Assembly: GCA_963800475.1 (NCBI GenBank)
Contig: CAWDAZ010000004.1
Span: forward strand, 310,001-374,000
Reading direction: 5' to 3'
Source of the DNA: Palsa-465 sp963800475
GTDB taxonomy: Bacteria; Actinomycetota; Thermoleophilia; Solirubrobacterales; Solirubrobacteraceae
DNA: 64,000 nucleotides
Both the position numbers and the translations under genes were made by a program. Shown one piece after another: positions 43,223-50,907 of the stretch. The notes below the pieces were generated by a model, which saw nothing but the letters and a program-made list of their open reading frames with translations, did not search any database and had not been told where the DNA came from. The stretch's first letter is position 1. The number at the start of each line of letters is the position of its first letter.

Positions 43223-44326
43223 GTGAGCGCGAGCGCTGACACGGTCACGGGCGAGCTCGTCGACCGGTTCACGCTGAAGGCGCTGGTCGAGTCGTGCCTG
43301 GTGCTCGAGGAGGGGATCGCGACGATCCGCGACGTCGACCTGGGGATGATGGCCGGCGCCGGGATCATGCCGCCCCCGTTCGCGCGCGCCGACCAGCTCG
43401 GGCTCGACGCGGTGCTGGAGCGGCTCGAGCGCGCCGCGCTCGAGTGGGGCGAGGCGTTCGAGCCGCCGCAGATCCTGCGCCGGCTCGTGAGGCAGGGGCG
43501 GCTCGGCGTCAAGTCCGGCCAGGGCTTCTTCCCGTACCCGAAGCCCGACCCGGGCTGGGCGGAGAGCCCGGTCAAGCTGGAGTCTCGCGGCGAGACCGCG
43601 ATCGCGTGGCTCGACCGGCCGCCAGCGAACTCGATCGCACCGCCTGTCGTCGAGGCGCTCGCGAAGCTGTGGCAGGAGGTTTCCGGTTCCGGCCGGGCGC
43701 GGTCGCTCGTGTTCGCGTCCGCGAACCCGATGCTGTTCTGCGCCGGCGCCGACATCAAGGCGTTCACGACGATGGACGAGGCGGGCGGACAGGCGCTGCT
43801 CGACCGGATGCACGGGCTGCTGCGCGAGATGGAGCGCTCGCGCGTCGTCACGATCGCCGCCGTCAACGCAGTCGCGTTCGGGGGCGGCTGCGAGCTGGCG
43901 ATGGCGTGCGACTTCCGGATCGCCGCCCAGTCGGCGAGCTTCGGCCAGCCCGAGATCAACCTCGGGATCATCCCGGGGTTCGGTGGCACGCAGCGGCTGC
44001 CGCGGCTGGTCGGCGAGGCGAAGGCGCTCGAGATGAACCTGACCGGGGAGCCGATCGACGCCTACCAGGCGCACGAATCCGGGCTCGCGCATCGAGTGGT
44101 CGCCGACCACGAGCTGCTCGACGTCGCGCTCGCGTGGGCGCGGAAGCTGGCCTCGCAGGCGCCGGTCGCGATCGAGCAGATCAAGCGGGTGTCGGCGGCT
44201 GGTGACCTCGACGCCGGGATCGCGGCCGAGAAGCAGGCGTTCATCTCCGCACTCCTCACCGACGACGCCCGCGAGGGAATCGCGGCGTTCCTCCAGAAGC
44301 GCACCGCCCACTTCGAAGGCCGGTGA
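43223..44326 (+). CDS. Hydroxyacyl-CoA dehydrogenase C-domain fused to enoyl-CoA hydratase
   Basis: 367 aa, GTG start. Residues 1-110 are an isolated 3HCDH C-terminal domain (FTLKALVESCLVLEEGIA, MMAGAGIMPPPF, LGVKSGQGFFPYPKP) without its own NAD domain. Residues 115-367 are a crotonase: AGADIKAF (oxyanion), FGGGCELAMACDFRIA and FGQPEINLGIIPGFGGTQRL with both catalytic glutamates. The order (dehydrogenase domain first, hydratase second) is the reverse of bacterial FadB. Functions in beta-oxidation with the gene upstream. The N-terminal domain may complete the dimer of that enzyme. Confidence 0.88.
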   Translation: MSASADTVTGELVDRFTLKALVESCLVLEEGIATIRDVDLGMMAGAGIMPPPFARADQLGLDAVLERLERAALEWGEAFEPPQILRRLVRQGRLGVKSGQGFFPYPKPDPGWAESPVKLESRGETAIAWLDRPPANSIAPPVVEALAKLWQEVSGSGRARSLVFASANPMLFCAGADIKAFTTMDEAGGQALLDRMHGLLREMERSRVVTIAAVNAVAFGGGCELAMACDFRIAAQSASFGQPEINLGIIPGFGGTQRLPRLVGEAKALEMNLTGEPIDAYQAHESGLAHRVVADHELLDVALAWARKLASQAPVAIEQIKRVSAAGDLDAGIAAEKQAFISALLTDDAREGIAAFLQKRTAHFEGR

Positions 44327-44351
44327 GCGTCTCCATCGACAAGGCCGCAGG

Positions 44352-45143
44352 ATGACTCGGGCGCGGCCGGTCGAGCGAGGCCGGATGCCGAGCGGTCCGC
44401 AGGCCCGAGCGCTGGCGGAGCTGATCCGCGACGCCGGCTCAGTCGTGGCGCTGACCGGCGCGGGGATCTCGGTGCCGTCGGGGATCCCCGATTTCCGCTC
44501 GCCCGGGACGGGGCTGTGGGAGAACGTCAACCCGATGGAGGTCGCGCATATCGACGCCTTCCACAGCGACCCGCGGCGCTTCTGGGGCTTCTACGGCGAG
44601 CGCTTCCAGACGCTCGAGGACAAGCGGCCGAACCGCGCGCATGAGGCGCTCGCCGAGCTCGAGCGGGCCGGCCTGCTGGACGCGGTGATCACCCAGAACG
44701 TCGACCGCCTGCATGCTCGGGCGGGCTCGGAGGCGCTGATCGAGGTGCACGGCTCGATTTCGCATTCCGTGTGCCTCGACTGCGGGGGCCGCTATCCAAT
44801 CGACGAGGTCCGGTCCCGGCACGCGAGCGATCCGGAGCAGACGCCGCGCTGCGACTGCGGCTCGGTGCTGAAGCCCGACGTGGTGCTGTTCGGCGAGTAT
44901 CTGCCCCAGCACGCGCTGCGCAGCGCCCAGCAGCTCGCCGCGGGCGCCGACGTGATGCTGTGCATCGGCTCCTCGCTCGAGGTGTATCCCGTCGCGCAGC
45001 TGCCCGAGGTGACGCTCGCGGCGGGCGGCGCACTCGCGATCCTGACGCAGGGACCGACGCCGTTCGACGGCGTCGCGGCGGTGCGGATGTCGGGCGACGT
45101 GGTCGCCGAGCTCGAGGCGCTCTGCGAGGCGCTCGAGCTGTGA
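44352..45143 (+). CDS. Sirtuin, NAD-dependent protein deacylase
   Basis: 263 aa from the ATG at 44352 (a second Met 11 codons later is possible). NAD motif GAGISVPSGIPDFRSPG, TQNVDRLH with the catalytic His region VHGSISH, and GSSLEVYP. The zinc site has CLDC and then a C-x-C pair (RCDCG). It removes acyl groups from lysines, for example to reactivate acyl-CoA enzymes. It follows the fatty-acid oxidation genes with a short gap, and a control role over them is plausible but unproven. Confidence 0.93.
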   Translation: MTRARPVERGRMPSGPQARALAELIRDAGSVVALTGAGISVPSGIPDFRSPGTGLWENVNPMEVAHIDAFHSDPRRFWGFYGERFQTLEDKRPNRAHEALAELERAGLLDAVITQNVDRLHARAGSEALIEVHGSISHSVCLDCGGRYPIDEVRSRHASDPEQTPRCDCGSVLKPDVVLFGEYLPQHALRSAQQLAAGADVMLCIGSSLEVYPVAQLPEVTLAAGGALAILTQGPTPFDGVAAVRMSGDVVAELEALCEALEL

Positions 45144-45165
45144 GCGGCACGTAAGGGCCCAGCGG

Positions 45166-45915
45166 CTACGGGCCGGCGGCGGCGCGCGCGCGGAGCGTGG
45201 CTTCGATCCGCCCCAGCACGAACACCACCGTCTCGAGGTCGCTCTGCTCGAGCGGCCCGGCGAGTGCGGTCTGGGCGGTCGCGGCGACGGGATCGCGCTG
45301 CTCGCGCAGCTCGGCGAGCCGGTCCTCGAGGGACTCTGCGAGCGGGTCGCCCGCCAGCTCGGCGATCGCCGCGTCGAGCGCCACCAGCAGCTGTAGCGCG
45401 GCCTCGCGATAGCGGCCGCTGTCGAGGTCGAGGCGGGCGCGGAGCGTCAGCTCCTCGCACACGAGCTGCTCCTCGCGGTTGCCGAGCAACGCGGCGAGCC
45501 GGGCCTGCGGGTGCAGCACCGCCTTACGGCGCTGGCGCCGCTCTTCCAGCAGCAGCTCGCGCGCCTCAGTCCACAGCCCGTCCGCGACCTCGTCGCCGGC
45601 GCCGTAACCGATCCGCGCGACCAGCAGCTGGTGACGGCCGACGGACCCCAGATACGGGTCGGCGGTGACGAGCCGGAACGCGTGCAGGACCCGATTCAGG
45701 ATCGTGAGGTCAGCCTCCAGCTCGGGCTCGCCCGCGGCCGTGAGCCACGCGCGTGCATCCGCCTCGCCGGGCAGCGGCCCGCCGACGTCGATCACCGTCG
45801 CCCGGCCGGTGGCGACCGGGGTGGGGCCGGGCTCCTGCCTGGTGGTCCGCCGCTGGGCGCGGCGGGCGAGCAGCGTCCGGCGCTCGGGAGCACCGAGCGT
45901 CGCGATCACCAGCAC
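45166..45915 (-). CDS. Conserved hypothetical protein, start uncertain
   Basis: 249 aa from the first usable start codon, GTG at 45915. The frame stays open and protein-like for about 38 codons further upstream (ATFFRFSQVELPWALGPP, then DGRYLIRDPEQDPG) with no ATG, GTG or TTG, so the real N-terminus probably lies near 46029, where the codon is ATA. The C-terminal two thirds are helical (LLLEERRQRRKAVLHPQAR, ALQLLVALDAAIAELAG). No family recognised. It is convergent with the sirtuin gene and follows the cell-wall protein gene in the same direction. Confidence 0.65.
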   Translation of the reverse strand: MLVIATLGAPERRTLLARRAQRRTTRQEPGPTPVATGRATVIDVGGPLPGEADARAWLTAAGEPELEADLTILNRVLHAFRLVTADPYLGSVGRHQLLVARIGYGAGDEVADGLWTEARELLLEERRQRRKAVLHPQARLAALLGNREEQLVCEELTLRARLDLDSGRYREAALQLLVALDAAIAELAGDPLAESLEDRLAELREQRDPVAATAQTALAGPLEQSDLETVVFVLGRIEATLRARAAAGP

Positions 45916-46045
45916 GTGCGAGGGATCGGCGCCGGGATCCTGCTCGGGGTCCCGGATCAGGTAGCGGCCGTCGGGCGGCCCGAGCGCCCACGGGAGCTCG
46001 ACCTGGCTGAAGCGGAAGAAGGTCGCTATCGGTCCCGGGGCGCGA

Positions 46046-48604
46046 TCAAGCCACGCCCGAGACCTTGATCGCGTACTTGCTGGGTGCGATCGGCACGACC
46101 GGCTCGGGGATCTGGCTGAGGTGGTTGATCAGCCGCAGCCACTGGCCGGGCTTCAGCAGGTTCGCGATCTCGGTGGAGATCTTCTTGTTCTGCCCGAACA
46201 GCGGCGTGTAGGAGACCTGGATGCGGTTCGCGTGGTCAGGCATCGAGACCGTGTTGGTCTGGTTCTTGTAGGCGATCGTCGAGACGATCTCGTTGGGCTT
46301 GAACGTGCCCTGCAGGGTCAGCAGGCGCCGGATCGTCAGGTCGGTGACCGAGCCATTGCCCTGGTGGCCCTTGACCGGGATCCCGTTGATCGCCGAGAAG
46401 TCGACCGACGAGCCGCTCGAGCCGGCGGAGTCGACGGCGCCGCGGCCGGTGGTGCCGGAGCCGCACGCGAGCCCCGAGACGGTCGGGTCAAGCCCGGAGC
46501 CGGCCAGGAACTCGATCACCGCGAGCACCCGGCGGTCGATCAGCCCGGCCTGGATGTCACGGCGCCCGCACGCGTAGATCTGCAGGCGCGGGTCGGCGAG
46601 CACGCGGTTCTGGAGCTGCTCCTTGGACATCAAGAGGACCTGGCCGATCGACGCGTTCTTGGCGTGCTGGCCGAAGAACGGATCGACGCCGGCGGCGCGG
46701 TACACGGCGGTCGCCTCGAGCAGCTTCCAGCCGTCGAGGATCGGCTTCGGGTCGATGTACGGCGCGTTGTTGCCGGCCGGGCGGACCATGAACTGAAGGT
46801 GCGAGGCCAGCGTCGGGCTGCCCGCGCCGAGCCGGCCGAGGATCGTGCCGGCGACGACCTTCGCGCCCGCCTTCAGCGGCTGCAGCGTGTACTCGTTCTT
46901 GCCGAGGTGCAGAACGCTCGAGAAGTAGTTCTGGAAGTTCGAGATCGACGGCGCCGAGTTCTTGATCTGGAGCATCCCGCCCGCGGCGTACGAGGCCGCC
47001 CGGTGCGGGTCGGCGAACAGCCGCTCCTTGACCATCGGCGTCGCGATCGAGGTCGGGGCATCGCCCGACGGCGGCGCGGTGGAGGCGGCGGGCTGGTGGG
47101 AAGCGGCCGGCTGGCTGGAGGCGGGCGGCGTGACCGGCAGCGACACGCCCTTGGACATGCTGGTCGCCTTCGCGACGGTCACGGTCGGGGCGGAGCCCTG
47201 CGAGCCGGCGCTCGCGGCCGTCTTCGGCGCCGGTGCGAGCGGCTGGGAGAGCTCGGAGGCGATCTCCTTGGCGGTCACGGTGACCGGCTTGGGCACCGGA
47301 TACAGATTCGGGATCGAGCCGAGCTGCGCGTACGTGTACACGTTGCCGGTCGCGTCCTGAAGCTCCACGTAGTTGCCGAGCTGCTGGCTGTGGCCGACCT
47401 TGACGATCTTGCCGTCGTTGACGGCGATCACCGGCGAGCCCTGCTTGGCGAAGATGTTGGTCGCCTTCTGGCCGTTGGACTCGATCGTGATCGCCGCGTT
47501 GGAGTTCTTGACGCGCTGCTTGGCGAGCTTGGTGACCGAGCTGTCGGCGTACTTGGCGGCGGCCGCAACCGGGAAGTGGCCCTCGACCAGCCCGGTCAGC
47601 GCCCCGATCAGCTGCGTCGGCATCCCGCCGACCAGCTTCGCGCGCAGCAGCACCGACTGCACGTACCACCACGCGTGGTTATAGGAGTAGATCGCGTCCG
47701 GAAGGTTCTTCGAGGCCCCCGCCGCGTGCAGGTAGCGCGCCGCCGCGAAGATCGCGTCGACCGGGTTATACGGATCCGCGTAACCCGAGCCGGTCGCATC
47801 GACCCCGTACTTCTTCCACGTCTCCGGCATGAACTGCATCCACCCGACCGCACCCGCGCTCGACACCGACAGGTTGCGGCCGTAGTCGGTCTCGATCTCG
47901 TTGATCGCCGCCAGCACCTGCCACGGCACGTCGTACTCGATCCCCGCCGCCTGATAGATCGGCAGCAGGAACGGCGGAATCCGGAACGCGTCAATGAAGA
48001 AGTTCGGGACGCCCATCGGCGCCGGACCGGGAAGCGCGAACGAGAAGCTCGGGTTCGCCGCCGTGGGGACGCCGGGACCGGTCGGACCCGTCGGCCCCGC
48101 CGGCTTGGTCGAGCCTGAAGGTTTGGTTGAGGTGTTGGAACCGGTCGGACCGCTGGTGCCGCCGCGCTTCGGACCGCTCGCACCCGAGGACCCGGTCGTC
48201 CCGCTCGAGCCGCTCGAGCCGCGATGCCCGCCCGAGCCCTTGTTACCGCCGGAGCCCTTCGGATGCGACGAGGAGGACCCGGTGGTGCCGGTCGTGCCGG
48301 ACGAACCCGAGCCACTCGACCCGGTGGTGCCACTCGGCGTAGTACTGGTGCCGGTGCTGGTGGTCGTCGGCGGGGCACAGGAGGCGGTCACGTTCGCGAC
48401 CGGGCCGACCCCCGCCGGCACCATCTGCGCCGGAGCAGTGCCTGGGGGCACGTTGACGCTGAAGCTCTCGGTCTGGCCGGTCAGCAGCGTGACGGTGACC
48501 GTGCACTGATCCGCGGAAGCCGTCGGCAACGCCGCGATCCCGATGATCGCGAATACCGATGCCACCGTAGCGGCGGCGACCTTTAGCTTCCGGCGTATCG
48601 ACAC
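46046..48604 (-). CDS. Secreted lytic transglycosylase with LytM/M23-like domain
   Basis: 852 aa, GTG start behind GGAGGAG, signal peptide ending TASA-DQ. After about 60 residues comes a long Gly/Ser/Thr/Pro linker (about 85-185). Then an SLT-type lytic transglycosylase: VLAAINEIETDYGRN with the catalytic Glu, AVGWMQFMPETW, YADPYNPVDAIFAAARYL and YSYNHAWWYVQ. A LytM-like beta domain follows (SPVIAVNDGKIVKVGHSQQL, NVYTYAQLG) but lacks an obvious HxH, so it may bind rather than cut peptide. The last 200 residues are unassigned. Cuts or remodels peptidoglycan outside the membrane. Confidence 0.82.
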   Translation of the reverse strand: MSIRRKLKVAAATVASVFAIIGIAALPTASADQCTVTVTLLTGQTESFSVNVPPGTAPAQMVPAGVGPVANVTASCAPPTTTSTGTSTTPSGTTGSSGSGSSGTTGTTGSSSSHPKGSGGNKGSGGHRGSSGSSGTTGSSGASGPKRGGTSGPTGSNTSTKPSGSTKPAGPTGPTGPGVPTAANPSFSFALPGPAPMGVPNFFIDAFRIPPFLLPIYQAAGIEYDVPWQVLAAINEIETDYGRNLSVSSAGAVGWMQFMPETWKKYGVDATGSGYADPYNPVDAIFAAARYLHAAGASKNLPDAIYSYNHAWWYVQSVLLRAKLVGGMPTQLIGALTGLVEGHFPVAAAAKYADSSVTKLAKQRVKNSNAAITIESNGQKATNIFAKQGSPVIAVNDGKIVKVGHSQQLGNYVELQDATGNVYTYAQLGSIPNLYPVPKPVTVTAKEIASELSQPLAPAPKTAASAGSQGSAPTVTVAKATSMSKGVSLPVTPPASSQPAASHQPAASTAPPSGDAPTSIATPMVKERLFADPHRAASYAAGGMLQIKNSAPSISNFQNYFSSVLHLGKNEYTLQPLKAGAKVVAGTILGRLGAGSPTLASHLQFMVRPAGNNAPYIDPKPILDGWKLLEATAVYRAAGVDPFFGQHAKNASIGQVLLMSKEQLQNRVLADPRLQIYACGRRDIQAGLIDRRVLAVIEFLAGSGLDPTVSGLACGSGTTGRGAVDSAGSSGSSVDFSAINGIPVKGHQGNGSVTDLTIRRLLTLQGTFKPNEIVSTIAYKNQTNTVSMPDHANRIQVSYTPLFGQNKKISTEIANLLKPGQWLRLINHLSQIPEPVVPIAPSKYAIKVSGVA

Positions 48605-49039
48605 GCTGACCTGACTCCTCCCGCCATGAACGACCCGAACGCCGTCAGGCGAGACGGCGATGCATGCAAGCTAACGACTGCCTTCAGGGTTTGCAACGAG
48701 GAACCGTCGCCCGTAGTTGGCGGTGGACCGGGGAGGGTTGGGATCACGACTGGGTAGCCCATGCGGGAGCATAACCGGCTTGCGTTCAGCCGATGCATGA
48801 ATCGGCTCAAATCGCGCGGTGCTGAAGCGTCGCGCTGAAGATCGCATCGCGCCGGTCGACCCCGAGTTAACGAGTTGTGAGCGCGAATTTTGCGAATCGG
48901 GGGCCGGGCATCGGGTCGGGAGGGGCCGTTCAGGCCCTCTTCCATCCCGGTCTAACCTTGAGCTTGAGGGTCAGAGACGCCGCGTTGACAGCCGGCGGCG
49001 CGACAGTCTCGGGCACGGCGGCGCTACAGTGCCGGGCTC
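48605..49039. other. 435-bp non-coding region with several hairpins
   Basis: It separates the cell-wall protein gene (minus) from a small coiled-coil gene (plus), so it must hold two promoters. Perfect stems seen: CGCCGTC/GACGGCG (48640-48659), AGCCGAT/ATCGGCT (48788-48807) and ATGC-GGGA-GCAT (48761-48772). On the minus strand this makes a long structured leader for the lytic transglycosylase gene. Such leaders in actinobacteria often contain a c-di-AMP (ydaO) riboswitch, but I could not find its conserved blocks. No ORF in it looks coding. Confidence 0.5.
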
Positions 49040-49405
49040 GTGGCTGAGTCAAGCGAAGAGGCGGGCCTCCGGCGCAAGGGCGAGGAGGCGATCGGGAAGC
49101 TCGCGCAGGAACTGCTCGAGAACCCGGTCGTGTCGGGCGCGCTGTCGGCGGCGCTGCAGACCCGGGAGCGCGCGGTCCACGCCCAGGAGGCTGCGCTCAG
49201 CGCGCTGAACCTCCCCTCCGCGAGCGACCTCGAGCGGCTGACCCGCAGGCTGCGCTCGGTCTCGCAGCGGCTCGAGGGGATCGAGGACGGCCTCGACCGG
49301 ATCGAGCAGAAGCTCGCGCGCCTCGAGGCGCGCCTCGACCAGGCCGCGGCCGCCGGCGAGCGCGCTTCGGCCGCCAGCGAGCGCGCTTCCGCCGCCGCGG
49401 ACTGA
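49040..49405 (+). CDS. Coiled-coil protein, phasin-like
   Basis: 121 aa, GTG start. Opening AESSEEAGLRRKGEEAIGKL, then NPVVSGALSAALQTRERA and a heptad-patterned C-terminal half (LERLTRRLRSVSQRLEGIEDGLDRIEQKLARL) ending in Ala-rich ERASAASERASAAAD. The pattern resembles small phasin or polyhydroxyalkanoate-associated proteins of actinobacteria, but I cannot assign a family. Convergent end-to-end with the nucleoside phosphorylase gene (no gap). Confidence 0.65.
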   Translation: MAESSEEAGLRRKGEEAIGKLAQELLENPVVSGALSAALQTRERAVHAQEAALSALNLPSASDLERLTRRLRSVSQRLEGIEDGLDRIEQKLARLEARLDQAAAAGERASAASERASAAAD

Positions 49406-50104
49406 TCAGCCGACGGTCAGCGCGCCGGCCGCGAGCTCGCCGAGGCGGTGCTCTCCGTCGCGCAGGGCCTCGGGATCGATCCGCGTCCGTCCTCCGAGCA
49501 GCAGATCGGTCACCAGCAGCAGCGACGCCGCCTCCAAGCCGCGCCGGGAGGCGAGCGCCAGCAGTGTGGCGGTCTCCATCTCGACCGCGATCGCACCGGC
49601 GGCGATCCACCGCTCCTGGTCCTCCGCCGGCCAGTCGTAGAACAGGTCGGTCGAGACCACCGCGCCGGCTCGCGCGCGGCCGTCGCCGGCGCGCAGCAGC
49701 GCCTCGACCAGCGCCGTATCGGGCGTGAGCTGGGCCTCAGGAGCCAGCGCCCGGCTGGTGCCGTCGGCGGAGATCGCCTCGGTGGCGACCAGCAGCTCGC
49801 CGAGCCCGAGCTCGGCGTCGAGCGAGCCGCACGTGCCGACCCTCACGAGCCGCCGCGCCCCGAGCTCAGCGAGCTCGGCGATCACGATCGCGGCGCTCGG
49901 GCCGCCCATCCCGGTGCTCTGGATCGTGAGCGGCCGGCCGTCGCGCGCGGTCCCGGTATATCCCCACAGCCCGCGGTGGTGGTTGAACATCGCGGGGGCG
50001 TCGAGCAGCGACTGGGCGAGCAGCAGCGCCCGGCCCGGGTCGCCGGGGAGCAGCACGCGTTCGGCGAGCGGCGCGGTCGGATGCAGATGGATCGTGTTGG
50101 TCAC
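49406..50104 (-). CDS. Nucleoside phosphorylase (PNP/UDP family)
   Basis: 232 aa. Phosphate-binding LLPGDPGRA near the start, then STGMGGPSAAIVIAEL, RVGTCGSL, the ribose-binding motif AVEMETATLLALA and VTDLLLGG with the base-contacting Asp region. It splits a purine nucleoside or uridine with phosphate. The family members (DeoD, Udp) are hexamers. Which base it prefers cannot be read with confidence. Slightly shorter than typical DeoD (about 235-240). Confidence 0.88.
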   Translation of the reverse strand: MTNTIHLHPTAPLAERVLLPGDPGRALLLAQSLLDAPAMFNHHRGLWGYTGTARDGRPLTIQSTGMGGPSAAIVIAELAELGARRLVRVGTCGSLDAELGLGELLVATEAISADGTSRALAPEAQLTPDTALVEALLRAGDGRARAGAVVSTDLFYDWPAEDQERWIAAGAIAVEMETATLLALASRRGLEAASLLLVTDLLLGGRTRIDPEALRDGEHRLGELAAGALTVG

Positions 50105-50196
50105 ACGCGCGCGAGGGGCGGTCGGTCCCGAGCACGAGACTAGAACGCCGGTCCGGAACTACACTGCGCCGCGATGACGCGACGGGCCGGGCGCCG

Positions 50197-50616
50197 ATGA
50201 GTGCGTTCAGATCGCCGGACGAGTTCGTCGAGGTGATGAACCGCACGTTCACGCTGATGAGCGAGGACCCGGAGATGGGTCCGCGGCTGCGCGAGGCCGA
50301 CACCCCGCAGCGGTTCGAGTTCACCGACCTCGAGATGGTCGTCAACATCCGCGCCGGGCAGCCCGGCGAGGCGAACCTGGCATGGGAGTGGTCCGACGAG
50401 ATCCCGTGGGAGCCGAGGGTGCGGATGACGATGAGCTCGGAGACGGCGAACCGCTACTTCCAGGGCAAGGAGAACGTCGCGATCGCGATCGCGCGGCGCC
50501 GGATCAAGGCCGGGGGCGATGTCAAGGCGGCGCTCCAGATCCTCCCGATCACCAAGCCCCTGTTCACCCGGTACCGCGAGATGATCGCCGCCGACTACCC
50601 GCACCTGGAGGAGTAG
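50197..50616 (+). CDS. SCP2 sterol-carrier-domain protein
   Basis: 139 aa. Compact single domain: FRSPDEFVEVMNRTFTLM, then TDLEMVVNIRAGQPGEANLAWEW, VRMTMSSETANRYFQGKENV and AIARRRIKAGGDVKAALQILP. The latter parts match the SCP2 lipid-binding fold (the KAGGDVKAALQ segment is typical). Probably a cytosolic lipid or acyl carrier. No operon partner; it is transcribed away from the nucleoside phosphorylase gene. Confidence 0.78.
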   Translation: MSAFRSPDEFVEVMNRTFTLMSEDPEMGPRLREADTPQRFEFTDLEMVVNIRAGQPGEANLAWEWSDEIPWEPRVRMTMSSETANRYFQGKENVAIAIARRRIKAGGDVKAALQILPITKPLFTRYREMIAADYPHLEE

Positions 50617-50907
50617 GCCGCGTCTTGGGTCCGATCGCGAACGAATTCCGCGCCCGAGGCATTGACATCGCCGCCCCCGGCGAGTAGACCTAACGGCAAC
50701 GACCAAGGCACCAGGCCGGAACGTAGCGCGCTGCCGGGGATGCCCGGGGCGCACCTGCGAGGCGCCGCCGGAAACGAGACGAGCGCCAACGGCCGACGCA
50801 GCGGGCCGTGATGCCCGCGCACGGCGGGATCTCGTTTCTCAGTCGAGATCCCGCCGTCAACGTATTGGCCGGGATTCCCGCATTTCGGGTTGTGGGAGCA
50901 TGACATC
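50617..50907. other. 291-bp non-coding region with a candidate structured RNA
   Basis: At about 50690-50760 the plus strand reads CACCAGGCCGGAACGTAGCG, then CTGCCGGGGATG, which resembles the conserved apex and 3' strand of a small SRP RNA (CAGG-CCGGAA-AGC). The base before and after GGAA do not pair, so I do not call it. At 50821-50857 a 14-bp perfect stem follows. Close to the cyclase gene there is a CGGGA-T-TCCCG dyad (around 50869-50879). Confidence 0.4.
50821..50857. terminator. Strong 14-bp hairpin before the MerR-cyclase gene
   Basis: ACGGCGGGATCTCG and CGAGATCCCGCCGT are perfectly complementary with a 9-nt loop (TTTCTCAGT). The hairpin lies about 50 bp before the start of the MerR-cyclase gene and 205 bp after the SCP2 gene. 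No T-run follows. It may end a transcript from upstream or a small RNA; an operator for the MerR-type protein is also possible. Confidence 0.55.
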
